Shown here: in pieces, positions 41,933-53,292 of the stretch
How positions within the stretch are numbered: the first letter of the stretch is position 1
How the letters are laid out: each line of letters begins with the position of its first letter
NCBI GenBank assembly: GCA_900552525.1
Contig: UNSK01000004.1
Coordinates: forward strand, 1-64,000
Reading direction: 5' to 3'
Origin: Candidatus Gastranaerophilales bacterium
Lineage (GTDB): Bacteria; Cyanobacteriota; Vampirovibrionia; Gastranaerophilales; Gastranaerophilaceae
DNA: 64,000 nt
Notes under the pieces: generated by a model
Seen by the model: the letters and a program-made list of their open reading frames with translations, nothing else
Told to the model about the DNA's origin: nothing
Database searches by the model: none
Position numbers and translations under genes: made by a program

Positions 41933-43064
41933 TGCCAAACCTTACCCTTTTTACATTGTCTTTTGATATATTTAATAAAATTCCAACCATCCATAATGAT
42001 ACCATAATGGATGAACCGCCGTAACTTATGAATGGCATTGGTACACCTGTTGCAGGTACAAACGAGCTTGCAACCCACATGTTAAGAAAACCCTGAAAAC
42101 ATATTGAGAACGTAAGCCCGAGAGCAAGCAGTTTTCCGTACATATCCTGACACTTAACTGCAATCAGGAAGCCTCTTTGCAAAATTGTCCAGAACAGGCA
42201 GATGATTAATAAACATCCAATAAATCCATGTTCTTCTCCAATAACAGCATAAATAAAGTCGGTATGCGCCTCAGGAAGCCAGGCTAATTTTTGTTTTGAA
42301 CTTCCGTATCCGACTCCGTATAATCCTCCTGAGGCAAAAGCAACAAGTGACTGGATAATATTATATCCAGCACCGAGCGGATCTGCTTCAGGATGAAGCC
42401 ATGTTACAATTCTTGATGATTGATACCCCTTTAACCCTTTAAGCAGCAGCAGCGGAATCATAGTACACATTCCATATAATATAAGCTGTATGGAACCTCC
42501 GGCACAAATATAAATTGCAACGGACGTTGCAAGTAAAAGCAGTACCATACTCAGGTTCGGCTGTGTGAATATTAAGCCCACCATAATAAGTATAGGTACA
42601 AATGCCCAGATAATCTTTTCATTATCAAGCAGGTTTGTATTTTTGTAAAAAGCGCCGGCCAGAAGCATTACCACAGCAGGTTTTGCAAACTCGGAAGGCT
42701 GCAAGCTCATAGGCCCTATATTAATCCATCTCTGCGCTCCGTTAACAGTTGTACCCATGACTTTTACAAGAATAAGCATTATTATTACAAAAATTGCAAA
42801 CGGAACTGTGTACATGATGAGTTTTTTGTAATGAAAATTTGATAAGAACTTTAAGCCTGCAAACCCTACAATTACCCCGAAAATCTGCTGGATTAAAAAC
42901 CTTGCCGGATTTAATCCCATATCAATACATTTTGGAGCACTGGCAGAAAATATCGCCATCAAACCGATTACGACAAGAAATATTACCGCAATCATAAGCG
43001 GACGGTCAGACTGCATATTCTGGCTGCTCATTTTCTCAGTATGTTCATTATTTTGATAAGACAT
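41913..43064 (-). CDS. ftsW: Septal peptidoglycan polymerase FtsW
   Basis: A 383-residue SEDS-family membrane protein with about ten helices that polymerises lipid II at the division site together with a class B PBP. It has GAQRWINIGPMSLQPSEFAK, the family hallmark, and GYGSSKQKLAWLPEAHTDFI and ATGVPMPFISYGGSS. The start at 43064 overlaps murD by 17 bp; a start at 43121 is less likely. Could be RodA by sequence alone, but the dcw context says FtsW. Confidence 0.94.
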   Translation of the reverse strand: MSYQNNEHTEKMSSQNMQSDRPLMIAVIFLVVIGLMAIFSASAPKCIDMGLNPARFLIQQIFGVIVGFAGLKFLSNFHYKKLIMYTVPFAIFVIIMLILVKVMGTTVNGAQRWINIGPMSLQPSEFAKPAVVMLLAGAFYKNTNLLDNEKIIWAFVPILIMVGLIFTQPNLSMVLLLLATSVAIYICAGGSIQLILYGMCTMIPLLLLKGLKGYQSSRIVTWLHPEADPLGAGYNIIQSLVAFASGGLYGVGYGSSKQKLAWLPEAHTDFIYAVIGEEHGFIGCLLIICLFWTILQRGFLIAVKCQDMYGKLLALGLTFSICFQGFLNMWVASSFVPATGVPMPFISYGGSSIMVSLWMVGILLNISKDNVKRVRFGNVRSIQ

Positions 43065-44418
43065 AATCTTTGAAAACTTCCCCTCTGTGCTCGTAACTCT
43101 TGAACATGTCGAAACTTGCACACGCCGGTGAAAGCAGTACTACATCAGGCTTTAAGCTGATTGCTTTATCAATTGCCTCCTCCATTGTGTGTTCTTTAAT
43201 TATATTACTAAAACCATTTTTTTTCAGATTTTCTTCAAACCTTTCTGTCGCTTCTCCGATTAACAAAACGGTCTTGATATGTTTGTTTATTGAATGACAC
43301 ATTTCGGTTAAATCGGTATTTTTATCCCTGCCGCCAAGTATAAGCGCAACATTCTGATTGTTGAACGAATCTATTGCAACGATTGAAGCCTCAGGATTTG
43401 TAGCTTTTGAGTCGTTAAAGAATGTTATTCCGTCCATTTCGCGCACTTTCTCAAGCCTGTGTTCTGGCGCACGGAATGACATAATTTGTTCTCTTATGTC
43501 GGAATTGTTCATACCAACGAGTTTTGCAATAATGATTCCGCACATAATGTTTTGATAATTGTGATGACCTACGAGAGGACAGTCTTTGAGAGAAATTATT
43601 TCTTCACCTTTATAAAAAATTGAATTATTTTTTATGCCGCAGTCATTCCCATCATCGAAAAATATAACATTTTTGCACTGTTTTGAGAACTCTTTGAGTT
43701 TTGTATCTTGTGCATTGAGTATGGCAAATTCCGGTTCCTGAGGCGGAAGAAATATTTTAGCCTTTGCGTTAAAATAGTTTTCTAAACCGCCGTGCCAGTC
43801 AATGTGGTCTGGAGTAAAATTTGTCCAGCAGGCAATTTTAGCCTTAAATTTTTCTGTCATCTGAGCTTGATATGAACTTATCTCGCAGACTAAAAAATCA
43901 TGATTTTCTTCAATTAAAGATGTCGGAGGTACTCCTATGTTTCCGCAGACAGGCGCAGAGAATTTTTTGCTTAAAATATGCGACACGAGCGCTGTTGTCG
44001 TTGTTTTGCCGTTTGTTCCTGTGATAGCAATGAATGGAGTTTTGGTATTAAGATATGCAAATTCAATTTCTGAAATGATTTTTATATTTTTTTCATTTAA
44101 GCGTCTAAAGATTTCTGACTTAGGAGGGATGCCCGGGCTTGTGACAGCAAAGGATGAGCCAGAGATAAACTTTTCACTGTGCAAGCCGCATTCGATTTTT
44201 ATTCCGAGTGATTTTAATTCTTCAACCTGCTGCCGGTATTCTTCTCTTATGTCATTTACCCCTTTTATACCCTGCGGAGTAGCTGGATTATCAAGCCTCC
44301 CAGCCTCATTTACCCCTTTTGATTCTGTGATATAAACATCATAACCTTTGCTTGCAGCGAATTTTGCTGCTGCAATACCGCTTTTTGATAATCCAAGTAT
44401 TAAAACTTTTTCTGACAT
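43048..44418 (-). CDS. murD: UDP-MurNAc-L-Ala:D-Glu ligase MurD
   Basis: A 456-residue cytoplasmic Mur ligase adding D-glutamate to the muropeptide. N-terminal Rossmann part VLILGLSKSGIAAAKFAASK, ATP loop AITGTNGKTTTTALVSHIL, NFTPDHIDWHG and the C-terminal FNDSKATNPEASIVA. GGAGAG is 9 bases before ATG 44418; the longer reading to 44454 has no support. Second gene of mraY-murD-ftsW-murG. Confidence 0.96.
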   Translation of the reverse strand: MSEKVLILGLSKSGIAAAKFAASKGYDVYITESKGVNEAGRLDNPATPQGIKGVNDIREEYRQQVEELKSLGIKIECGLHSEKFISGSSFAVTSPGIPPKSEIFRRLNEKNIKIISEIEFAYLNTKTPFIAITGTNGKTTTTALVSHILSKKFSAPVCGNIGVPPTSLIEENHDFLVCEISSYQAQMTEKFKAKIACWTNFTPDHIDWHGGLENYFNAKAKIFLPPQEPEFAILNAQDTKLKEFSKQCKNVIFFDDGNDCGIKNNSIFYKGEEIISLKDCPLVGHHNYQNIMCGIIIAKLVGMNNSDIREQIMSFRAPEHRLEKVREMDGITFFNDSKATNPEASIVAIDSFNNQNVALILGGRDKNTDLTEMCHSINKHIKTVLLIGEATERFEENLKKNGFSNIIKEHTMEEAIDKAISLKPDVVLLSPACASFDMFKSYEHRGEVFKDYVLSK

Positions 44419-44535
44419 AATTTTACTCTCCGTCTGGTTACAATTGTACCTCAAACAGGCTTGAAAAAACAGAAAAACTTCCCTGCTTAGTGATTTTAAG
44501 TGCTATGATTATCATAAACGCGGAATGCTAATTTA

Positions 44536-45495
44536 TTAAAGTATATAATTTAAAACCAGTGCTGTTATTGCAAACAATGTTGATACAAATGCAAACTCTT
44601 TAACAATTCTTATTTCAGAATGTCCGCTTAATTCAAAATGATGGTGAATTGGGGACATCTTAAAAATTCTTTTTCCGGTTAGTTTGAAACTTGTTACCTG
44701 CAGGATTACAGACAGAGTTTCTACAACAAAAATCCCGCCGAAAACAGCGAGCAGAAGTTCGCATCTTCCTATTACCGCAAGTGTTCCAAGCAGTCCTCCC
44801 AGTGCAAGTGAGCCGGTATCTCCCATAAACACCTGTGCTTTAGGCTTATTGTATTTTAAAAAACCAATAAGAGCACCGATTACTGTTGCTGCAACTATTG
44901 CAGCTGCATTGTGTCCGTCGGTAAATGCAAGTATACCGCACGCTGCGAATGCCGGAATACCGGTGGCTGCTGCAAGCCCGTCAAGGCCGTCGGTCAGGTT
45001 GTATGCATTAGATGCTCCTGTAACAACGAAAACGGTAAATATCGGATATAAAATTCCTAAATCAAACGTATGGCTGCCGAGAGTTATAACTGTGCCGTAG
45101 TGCTGCATAGCATAAACTGTTGGTATAAGAGCGATTAAAATTTGGCGGACAAGCTTTCCTCTAGGGCTTAAACCTTTGTTTTCGTGTCCTTTTATCTTAA
45201 GATAGTCATCTTGAAATCCTGCAAGAGCCATAAATAAAAGTGTAATAATTATTATCCACGCAGAATTATCCATTTGCTGAGCCATAAGCAGAGTTATAAT
45301 TGATGCTATGATTATTGCTGCGATTATGAAAACACCACCGGTTGTCGGTGTGCCTGCTTTCTTTGCGTGAGCTTCCGGTGCAACGTCAAGAATATACTGC
45401 CCTATGGTCTTTTTTCTTAAAAAATCTATATATGGTACACCGAACAATAGGCATAAAACCATACTCATTAACAAAGCTACCGCAAGCATTATCAT
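44536..45495 (-). CDS. mraY: Phospho-MurNAc-pentapeptide translocase MraY
   Basis: A 319-residue polytopic enzyme making lipid I from UDP-MurNAc-pentapeptide and undecaprenyl phosphate. Motifs: KKAGTPTTGGVFII, DDYLKI (metal Asp pair), NAYNLTDGLDGLAA, VFMGDTGSLALGG and MSPIHHHFELSG. AAGGAGAAG precedes the ATG. First gene of the cell-wall cluster; murE and murF, usual neighbours, are not here. Confidence 0.97.
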   Translation of the reverse strand: MIMLAVALLMSMVLCLLFGVPYIDFLRKKTIGQYILDVAPEAHAKKAGTPTTGGVFIIAAIIIASIITLLMAQQMDNSAWIIIITLLFMALAGFQDDYLKIKGHENKGLSPRGKLVRQILIALIPTVYAMQHYGTVITLGSHTFDLGILYPIFTVFVVTGASNAYNLTDGLDGLAAATGIPAFAACGILAFTDGHNAAAIVAATVIGALIGFLKYNKPKAQVFMGDTGSLALGGLLGTLAVIGRCELLLAVFGGIFVVETLSVILQVTSFKLTGKRIFKMSPIHHHFELSGHSEIRIVKEFAFVSTLFAITALVLNYIL

Positions 45496-45512
45496 AAAAA
45501 ACTTCTCCTTTT

Positions 45513-47240
45513 TTATAATTTAATATTATCACAAAAAGTTTTGTTTATGATGTTTTGGACTTCTCCGGCAAGATTTGCATAAACTTCTCTTGAAAAATGG
45601 TTTATGCAGGTTGTATAATCTTCGTCCGATTTGATAAAATCAGTCAGCTCAATTGTGTGAACATTGTTTTCAGCACACCACTTGCGTACAGCTGTGTTCA
45701 TAATCTTATGGCGTTCTGCCATATTCTCGTATCCTGCCTGAACTTTATCTGTTGGAATTTCACTTCCCAAAATCAACACAAGCTTTGTTTCCGGTGATAA
45801 ATTTTTTCTGATGTAATCCAGATTTTTAATTACTGTTTCACAGGGAGGATTGCCTGCAAATGTATAATTTTTTTTAAACTCTCTGAGCATAATTATGTTA
45901 GGCTCTCTTGCTTCTACGGGAAGCGGTGCAAGAATTTTTTCCCAATTATTTTCGTCTGTAATATCACAGTCTGCAAAACCAAACAGAACATAACTTCCGT
46001 CCTCTTTATTAATATAGAGTCCGCTGTGGGTGGTTGTTAAAAGACTCAAGAAAATGAGTTTATATTTAGGGTCAAAGAATTTTGTTTTAAATTCGTCAGG
46101 ACTCGGAAACGGAAAACGGCTGGTAAGCTGATTTATTTTTTCTGCCGAAAATTTATGAGTCTGTTCTATAAATGCTGTATGTGTATGCGCTAAGATGTAA
46201 ATCAGTTTTTTATTCCAGTACGGAAATTCAGTATCTATATTAAAATCAGTTTTTATATAGCTCAAAACCGAATACAAATCACACGGCCCTTTAAACAAAA
46301 TATTGATATCACTTTTTTGCGGTTTTTCTGTTTTTTTGACTTCAAGGTTATCAACAACTTCTATCCAATCAGGGTTTCCTTCGAGGTTTGAAGCAACTTC
46401 ACCCTGAATTTTTAATTCAGGCTTGCCGAGAAAATTATATAAAAACTGTTCTATCCCCATATTCATAATCCTGCAGGAGAATAGAAAATGGATTAGTTTA
46501 TTTCTGCCCAGCACATAAAATCCACAGATTCCGTAGTTTCCAAATTTATCTTCTGCAATAACATATCCGGACTCATTATTTTTGATAGTTTCTTCAAGGT
46601 TTTCATCTCTGAATTTTGTGAAGTTGAGCTGGTTAGTCCTTGAGATAAGTTTTTTCAGGCGCTCAAGATTTTCAAGACAATCATGTTTTATACAAATCTT
46701 TATCCCGCTGGCTCTTAAAAATTCTTCATTAGAGCTTTCGCCTCTGGCTGCGGATTTTTCTTCCAAAATTTTATACTGCTTTAATCTTGTATGTTCAAAG
46801 TCGTAATCATTAACCAGATAGAGCTCTTCTGAAATCTTTTTTATTTCATACGGATGAGCTGTCATAATTTCAGGAGAGTAAAATTTTGCCTCATTGAGAT
46901 TAGAAATATTATCGTCAATAAGGATTACGTTTTCAGCGCGGAGGTTCATATCATTAATAATATTTTTTACTCTCTCGCCTTTTGGCAGCCAATTGATAGA
47001 AGGAAATACAAACAAATCCCACACGTGTTTGAAACCTCTATTTATAAACTCGTTTTTAACACTCTCAAAATCGTTTTTTGAACAAATAGAGTTCATAATT
47101 CCTTTGAGTGTCAAATCTTCAATAAAATTAATCATTTCCGGCAAAAATTCTATTCCGCCTTCTGATAAAGTTCCTTTCCAGAAAGTATCGTCCAAATCCC
47201 AGATAATTAATTTAGTTTTTGTTATATCGTAGTTTTTCAT
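45513..47240 (-). CDS. FkbH-like HAD-IIIC protein
   Basis: A 575-residue protein. Residues about 1-140 are a HAD-IIIC phosphatase-like domain with DxDxT in IWDLDDTFWKG and the late VILIDDN. About 150-265 is an acyltransferase-like (GNAT) domain as in FkbH proteins (LISRTNQLNFTKFR). The C-terminal 280 residues look like an SGNH-type hydrolase (FGFADCDITDENNW, LVLILGSEIP, INHFSREVYANL). FkbH proteins load glyceryl or similar units on carriers; the target here is unknown. Start overlaps the preceding gene by 4 bp. Confidence 0.8.
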   Translation of the reverse strand: MKNYDITKTKLIIWDLDDTFWKGTLSEGGIEFLPEMINFIEDLTLKGIMNSICSKNDFESVKNEFINRGFKHVWDLFVFPSINWLPKGERVKNIINDMNLRAENVILIDDNISNLNEAKFYSPEIMTAHPYEIKKISEELYLVNDYDFEHTRLKQYKILEEKSAARGESSNEEFLRASGIKICIKHDCLENLERLKKLISRTNQLNFTKFRDENLEETIKNNESGYVIAEDKFGNYGICGFYVLGRNKLIHFLFSCRIMNMGIEQFLYNFLGKPELKIQGEVASNLEGNPDWIEVVDNLEVKKTEKPQKSDINILFKGPCDLYSVLSYIKTDFNIDTEFPYWNKKLIYILAHTHTAFIEQTHKFSAEKINQLTSRFPFPSPDEFKTKFFDPKYKLIFLSLLTTTHSGLYINKEDGSYVLFGFADCDITDENNWEKILAPLPVEAREPNIIMLREFKKNYTFAGNPPCETVIKNLDYIRKNLSPETKLVLILGSEIPTDKVQAGYENMAERHKIMNTAVRKWCAENNVHTIELTDFIKSDEDYTTCINHFSREVYANLAGEVQNIINKTFCDNIKL

Positions 47241-47677
47241 TGTTGTTGCGGCTGGTCAGTAACAATTGTGCAGACAGAGCTGTCTTGAAGGTATTTGCCC
47301 CAGGCTTTGGAAACCGGATTTTTCTGTGCTTCTTCAAGGTTAGACAAATCAGGAGTGCTGTCTGAATATTGCTGTACAAGCTCATATGCTTCTATTACTG
47401 ATGCCAGTTCATTAATCTGCGATTTTGTAAATTTACATGTAATCGTAGAATTAATATTCATCATATTTATATCTTCACGGTAGACACACCTGTCACCCTG
47501 CCAGCCTACGATTTTCTTTGAAGATGTAACATCCATTCCGCCTGTCGTAACTTTACCGCTGTCAGTAAAAGGTGTGCAGCCGCGAAATGCTTTTGTAAAT
47601 GGTGTTTCACCTGCAAATGCAAACAACGTAGTAATCATAATGGCGGATGTTATAAAAATTAAATTCTTCTTAATCAT
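47237..47677 (-). CDS. Exported hypothetical protein, 146 aa
   Basis: Signal peptide MIKKNLIFITSAIMITTLFA with likely cleavage after FAFA. The mature part has four Cys (RGCTPF, DRCVYRE, TITCKFT, SSVCTIV), probably two disulfides in the periplasm. No family recognised. It follows atpC by 12 bp and precedes the FkbH-like gene with a 4-bp overlap, so it may be read with the ATP synthase genes. Confidence 0.75.
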   Translation of the reverse strand: MIKKNLIFITSAIMITTLFAFAGETPFTKAFRGCTPFTDSGKVTTGGMDVTSSKKIVGWQGDRCVYREDINMMNINSTITCKFTKSQINELASVIEAYELVQQYSDSTPDLSNLEEAQKNPVSKAWGKYLQDSSVCTIVTDQPQQQ

Positions 47678-47689
47678 TGTTAATCTTTC

Positions 47690-48082
47690 TTATTTATTCA
47701 AAGCGGCTTTAAGTCTTGCCAGTGAACGCGCTAATGCTGCCTGAGCTCTGTCTGCGTCTACTTTTGCAGTAGCGTCTGCTAGTCTTGCTTCTGCTCTATT
47801 TTTAGCTGCATTTGCACGTGTAACATCAATATCGCAGCCGTCTTCGCAGACATCAGTAAGAATTGTTGCGCAGTTATCCTTAAACTGGAATATTCCGCCC
47901 ATTGTAGCAAAGTATTTGTAAGACTCGCCGATACGTGTTTTTGTAACACCTATTGCAAGGGCTGTTGTAAGCGGAATGTGGTCTTTTAAAATACCCATCT
48001 GTCCGCTCGTTGTCTGAATAACAAGTTCATCAACATCACTATCAAATACTATACGTTCGTGTGTTATAATCTTTAGTTTCAT
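47690..48082 (-). CDS. atpC: ATP synthase epsilon subunit
   Basis: A 130-residue F1 epsilon subunit, part of the central stalk and inhibitor of ATP hydrolysis. N-terminal beta-sandwich (MKLKIITHERIVFDSDVDEL, TTSGQMGILKDHIPLTTAL) and C-terminal helical hairpin (NRAEARLADATAKVDADR). Follows atpD by 55 bp, where a small CGCACC-TTG-GGTGCG hairpin lies (48109-48123). Confidence 0.94.
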   Translation of the reverse strand: MKLKIITHERIVFDSDVDELVIQTTSGQMGILKDHIPLTTALAIGVTKTRIGESYKYFATMGGIFQFKDNCATILTDVCEDGCDIDVTRANAAKNRAEARLADATAKVDADRAQAALARSLARLKAALNK

Positions 48083-48137
48083 TTTTTACCTTTATTGCCG
48101 GTTTCCTGCGCACCTTGGGTGCGGACTGCCAGCTTTA

Positions 48138-49544
<1,407 letters not shown>

Positions 49545-49603
49545 TTATTTCCCCTCTTTAATATTCTCTCTTCGTGCCTTTATTATATAATATAAAATTT
49601 CAA

Positions 49604-49631
49604 TTGACAACGTAATCATTTCATATAAAAT
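49604..49631 (+). promoter_or_regulatory. Promoter of GT-C gene, leaderless type
   Basis: -35 TTGACA (49604-49609), 16 bp, -10 TAAAAT (49626-49631), six A bases, ATG 49638. Confidence 0.7.
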
Positions 49632-49637
49632 AAAAAA

Positions 49638-51128
49638 ATGTTTAAGCTGAAGTTTAATACAGGTTATTGTTTTTTTATACTTATATTTTGTATAGGTTTA
49701 TTTTTCAGGTTAAAGCTTTATTTTCTGAATTTAAGTTTCCACTGTGATGAGGCAAATCTTGCGTTAAATCTTATCAGCCGTTCTTATCCGGAACTTTTCC
49801 AGCCTCTGGAGCGGCTTCAGGTTGCACCGCCGTTTTTCCTTGTCTTGTCAAAGATTTTTTATCAGTTTGTATTTTTTAATTTTACTCCGCGTGTTTCGGA
49901 TTTAATGCTCCGCCTGATACCTCTGGTATCAGGTATAGCAGCTATACCTGCTTTTGGCTTTCTGCTTCAAAGGCTTTTTAAAAATAAATTTGTTACTGCT
50001 GCCGGAATGCTTATACTTGCGCTTGCACCGTCTGCGGTTCTTTATTCATGTATTTTTAAACAGTATTCAACAGAACTTCTGGTTTCAATTATTACATTGA
50101 TTCTATTCTCGAAAATTGACTTAAAAGTAAGGAATTTTAAGCCTTTTTTACTTCTCGGGCTGATGCCGTTTTTATCTTTATCTTCATTTTTTGTTTTAGC
50201 AGGAGGGTTTTGTTATCTTTGGGTTAAAGAAAGATGCTCCAGAAATCTGGCATACGGCACGGGTGTGTTTCTGGCTGTTCTTGTTTTTTATACATTCGTA
50301 TTTTTAATCCCGGTGCATTCCAGATATTATCATGACATGTCGGATTATTGGAATGCCAGTTTTTCAATGGCTTCCGGAATATTTAGCTATGTAAAAATTT
50401 TATTATTTTATTTATTCAGAACTTATGCCGGAATAAGTTTAGCGGCAATTTTATTTTTTGTTTCTGTATTGCTTATGCTTAGAAACCTTAAAGTATTTTG
50501 TTTTACTGCAATTCCGGTTTTGCTTGCATATATCGGGGTGATTACAAAGCATTATCCGCTTGATGAAAGACTTATGGTTTTTATAATCCCTCTTGTTATA
50601 ATAATTTTACTTTATCCGCTTACTCTGATTAAGCACAGGATTTATAAAAGTTATTCTGCAATCTTGTATTTGATATTAGCTGTTTTTATTACAGTCGGAA
50701 GTTTAAAATTCCCGTCACCGATTGAATATATTGTTACCAAGCCCGAAGCTGCGAGAAATGTCTGGGAATATCTTGCTAAGAATTATGATGGCAAAACTCC
50801 TGTTATATTAGGATATTCTTTAAACACAAATGTGTATTATAAAATGTTTTATAACAAATTTAATTATTGCAATTTTATATTGATAAATAATACGAAAGAA
50901 ACGCTTAAAAACCTTCCGGCAGGCGATTATTATATTGTGCTTACCGGCTGCGAATTTTATCAGAACCTTTTAGGAAGTGATTTTGATACATTTTTAAAAG
51001 AAGCGTCTGAGTTTGAAATCCTTGAGTCAACTGAATTTATCCCGCCCCATATTAACGGTTTTACGGAGATAAATTCAGGAAGACTTCTTAAAATTAGGAA
51101 AAATCGCACGGAACCTTATTTTTCTTAA
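49638..51128 (+). CDS. GT-C family glycosyltransferase (ArnT/PMT type)
   Basis: A 496-residue membrane protein with about eleven hydrophobic segments. The first loop has FHCDEANLALNLI, the acidic DE motif used by lipid-sugar-dependent GT39/GT83 enzymes, and PPFFLVLSKIFYQF follows. It likely transfers a sugar from a polyprenyl carrier to an envelope glycan or lipid. The mRNA appears leaderless. Its last 35 bases overlap the 3' end of the gshA gene on the other strand. Confidence 0.8.
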   Translation: MFKLKFNTGYCFFILIFCIGLFFRLKLYFLNLSFHCDEANLALNLISRSYPELFQPLERLQVAPPFFLVLSKIFYQFVFFNFTPRVSDLMLRLIPLVSGIAAIPAFGFLLQRLFKNKFVTAAGMLILALAPSAVLYSCIFKQYSTELLVSIITLILFSKIDLKVRNFKPFLLLGLMPFLSLSSFFVLAGGFCYLWVKERCSRNLAYGTGVFLAVLVFYTFVFLIPVHSRYYHDMSDYWNASFSMASGIFSYVKILLFYLFRTYAGISLAAILFFVSVLLMLRNLKVFCFTAIPVLLAYIGVITKHYPLDERLMVFIIPLVIIILLYPLTLIKHRIYKSYSAILYLILAVFITVGSLKFPSPIEYIVTKPEAARNVWEYLAKNYDGKTPVILGYSLNTNVYYKMFYNKFNYCNFILINNTKETLKNLPAGDYYIVLTGCEFYQNLLGSDFDTFLKEASEFEILESTEFIPPHINGFTEINSGRLLKIRKNRTEPYFS

Positions 51129-52356
51129 GCATTTCCATAAGCGGTTCGAGGAATATTTCTTCATCTTCGCACTGGTTCTTGAGTGAATAATAGGAAATTT
51201 CAACCAGCTCTTTACAGATGTTTAAAATAGGATGCTTTCTTAGTTTAGATGCAGTTGCATGTCTGGCAACATTATATCTGAGTTCATTAATTTCATTATA
51301 AGAATATTTAAGAAGCATGCTGCTGACTTCATCGAGAGCAGCAGAGTTGTACATAATTCCCTTATAAAATGCAGGAATTGAATATTCAAGTCCTCCTCCA
51401 ACGCAGTCGTGGTTTCTTATTTCAATAAAGTTTCTAAGTCTTACCTCAGGGAAATACAGATTTGCATGCAGCTTCCAATCATCTATATCTGCGTCAAAAC
51501 CTTCAAATCCTTTGTTCATAAATTGTCTGAATGTTAGTCTGCCGTTAAGGTTGACGGTTCTGTTTTCTCTGTTAATGAAAATCATTGGTGTGTCAAGAAG
51601 GGTTTCTACATAATCTTTAAAGCTCATGCCGTCATGAAATTTTGTTGCAAAACCGCATCTTTCATTATCCGTATTTAACCATGCTAGTGCTCTGAAAGAC
51701 TTGTAGCCGGTATCAACTCCGCCTCTGTATCTTGAATTTGCGTACATTGCAGTTGCAAAAGGCATCATTATGTTTGCAATTCTAAACTTCTTCATTGCAT
51801 CTTCTTCGGATTTGTAATCAATTCCGACCTGTATACCGGCAGTTTCTCTCATCATTACATCTGATAAAATTCCCCAGAGGTAATTTGCCATAAGGTGATA
51901 TCTTCTTTTAGGAAGGAGCTTTATGTTTTTGTAGGTCGTAGTTGGTGAAACACCTTTATTAATAAGTTTTATTCCAAACTTGTCTAGTATAGGCTGCATT
52001 ACGGAGTCGATTTCTTCAACACGTTTTTTTAAATCTCTGATAAACTCTTGCGGTTCAAGGCTTAATTCAACCTGACATCCCGGTTCAAGAGTTATTGTAT
52101 CGTGAATTTTCTTTAATCCGATTATGTTGACATCGTCTAAAATATAATCCCAGTTGTCTGTTTTTGCAAATTCTCTGAGCATTTCGCAAATTCCATACTC
52201 GCCGTCATATTTTGCTACCTGATTTGTAACTTTGATGAGCGGAATTCTTTCATATTCTAAACCAATTTTTTTATCTGTTTTGCAGCCCAGAACAAATTCC
52301 TCCAGCAGCTGATTATACTCCAGATGTTCTTTAGTTTTTGTTTCACAATAATTCAC
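51094..52356 (-). CDS. gshA: Glutamate-cysteine ligase
   Basis: A 420-residue GCS2-type ligase, first step of glutathione or gamma-glutamylcysteine synthesis. Motifs: KIGLEYERIPL, LEPGCQVELSLEPQ, MMRETAGIQVGIDYK and NFIEIRNHDC. It starts at GTG 52356 behind AAAGGAGAA. Presence of a thiol pathway in an otherwise anaerobe-like genome fits cyanobacterial ancestry (inference). No gshB is adjacent. Confidence 0.88.
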   Translation of the reverse strand: MNYCETKTKEHLEYNQLLEEFVLGCKTDKKIGLEYERIPLIKVTNQVAKYDGEYGICEMLREFAKTDNWDYILDDVNIIGLKKIHDTITLEPGCQVELSLEPQEFIRDLKKRVEEIDSVMQPILDKFGIKLINKGVSPTTTYKNIKLLPKRRYHLMANYLWGILSDVMMRETAGIQVGIDYKSEEDAMKKFRIANIMMPFATAMYANSRYRGGVDTGYKSFRALAWLNTDNERCGFATKFHDGMSFKDYVETLLDTPMIFINRENRTVNLNGRLTFRQFMNKGFEGFDADIDDWKLHANLYFPEVRLRNFIEIRNHDCVGGGLEYSIPAFYKGIMYNSAALDEVSSMLLKYSYNEINELRYNVARHATASKLRKHPILNICKELVEISYYSLKNQCEDEEIFLEPLMEMLKKNKVPCDFS

Positions 52357-52455
52357 GATATTCTCCTTTCCCTATTATATCTAAAACAAGATATTAATAA
52401 TTTTAGAAGAAGTTTAAAGTTTTAACATTTCCCTGTTTGTACTATTATTGATACC

Positions 52456-53292
52456 ATGGTGGATTATTTACAACGGGCAAAGTTTTTTAGAACTAAAAAA
52501 AGGTTGGGTCAGAATTTTCTGATTAACCCTGATGTAATCTCTGATATTATTGATTTTGCAGAGATTACAAAAGAGGATGTTGTTCTTGAAATCGGACCGG
52601 GTGTCGGGTTTGTGACAGAACAGCTGGTTAAGCATGCCAAAAAAGTTATTGCGGTAGAGCTTGATGAGGAGGCTATTAAGGAACTTGAAAAACTTGAATG
52701 CGATAATTTGCAAATTATACATAATGATATTTTGAAAACTGATTTATCTGAGCTTACGGATGAGAAAATTAAAATTGTTGCAAATATTCCGTACTATATA
52801 ACCTCCCCGATTATTGCCCACCTGCTGGGAGAAATTGATGATTTAGAAAACAAAAATAGAGCTAAAATTGTTGATATTATTCTCATGGTTCAGGAAGAGG
52901 TCGCAAGAAGGATTACGGCGACGGAAAAAAGTCCTGCCAAACAATACGGGCTTTTAACAATCCTTTCCCAATTCTGGGCAGACTGCTCAATAATAAGACT
53001 TGTAGGCAGAAAATCTTTTTATCCTGCACCAAAGGTTAATTCTGCGCTTGTATCTTTAAAGGTTAGGAAAGAACCGCTTTTAAAGCTCGGTGATTATAAA
53101 CACTTTAGAAAAACTATTAAAGCAGCTTTCTCCCAGAGGCGTAAAACCTTAAAAAATTGTCTTTCAGGGGCAGGATTTGATAGAGATAAAGTTTCCAGAG
53201 TTATTGAGAAAATGGGGCTAGATGAAAATATAAGAGGTGAAAAGCTTTCTATTAAACAGCTTGGTGAACTCTCTGAAAATTTATGTGATTAA
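52456..53292 (+). CDS. rsmA: 16S rRNA dimethyladenosine transferase RsmA
   Basis: A 278-residue KsgA/RsmA enzyme that dimethylates two adjacent adenosines near the 3' end of 16S rRNA. KKRLGQNFLINPDVI begins the fold, VLEIGPGVGFVTEQL binds SAM, and VANIPYYITSPI is the catalytic NIPY motif. ATG 52456 lies about seven bases after a TATTAT box with no ribosome site, so possibly leaderless. Confidence 0.96.
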   Translation: MVDYLQRAKFFRTKKRLGQNFLINPDVISDIIDFAEITKEDVVLEIGPGVGFVTEQLVKHAKKVIAVELDEEAIKELEKLECDNLQIIHNDILKTDLSELTDEKIKIVANIPYYITSPIIAHLLGEIDDLENKNRAKIVDIILMVQEEVARRITATEKSPAKQYGLLTILSQFWADCSIIRLVGRKSFYPAPKVNSALVSLKVRKEPLLKLGDYKHFRKTIKAAFSQRRKTLKNCLSGAGFDRDKVSRVIEKMGLDENIRGEKLSIKQLGELSENLCD

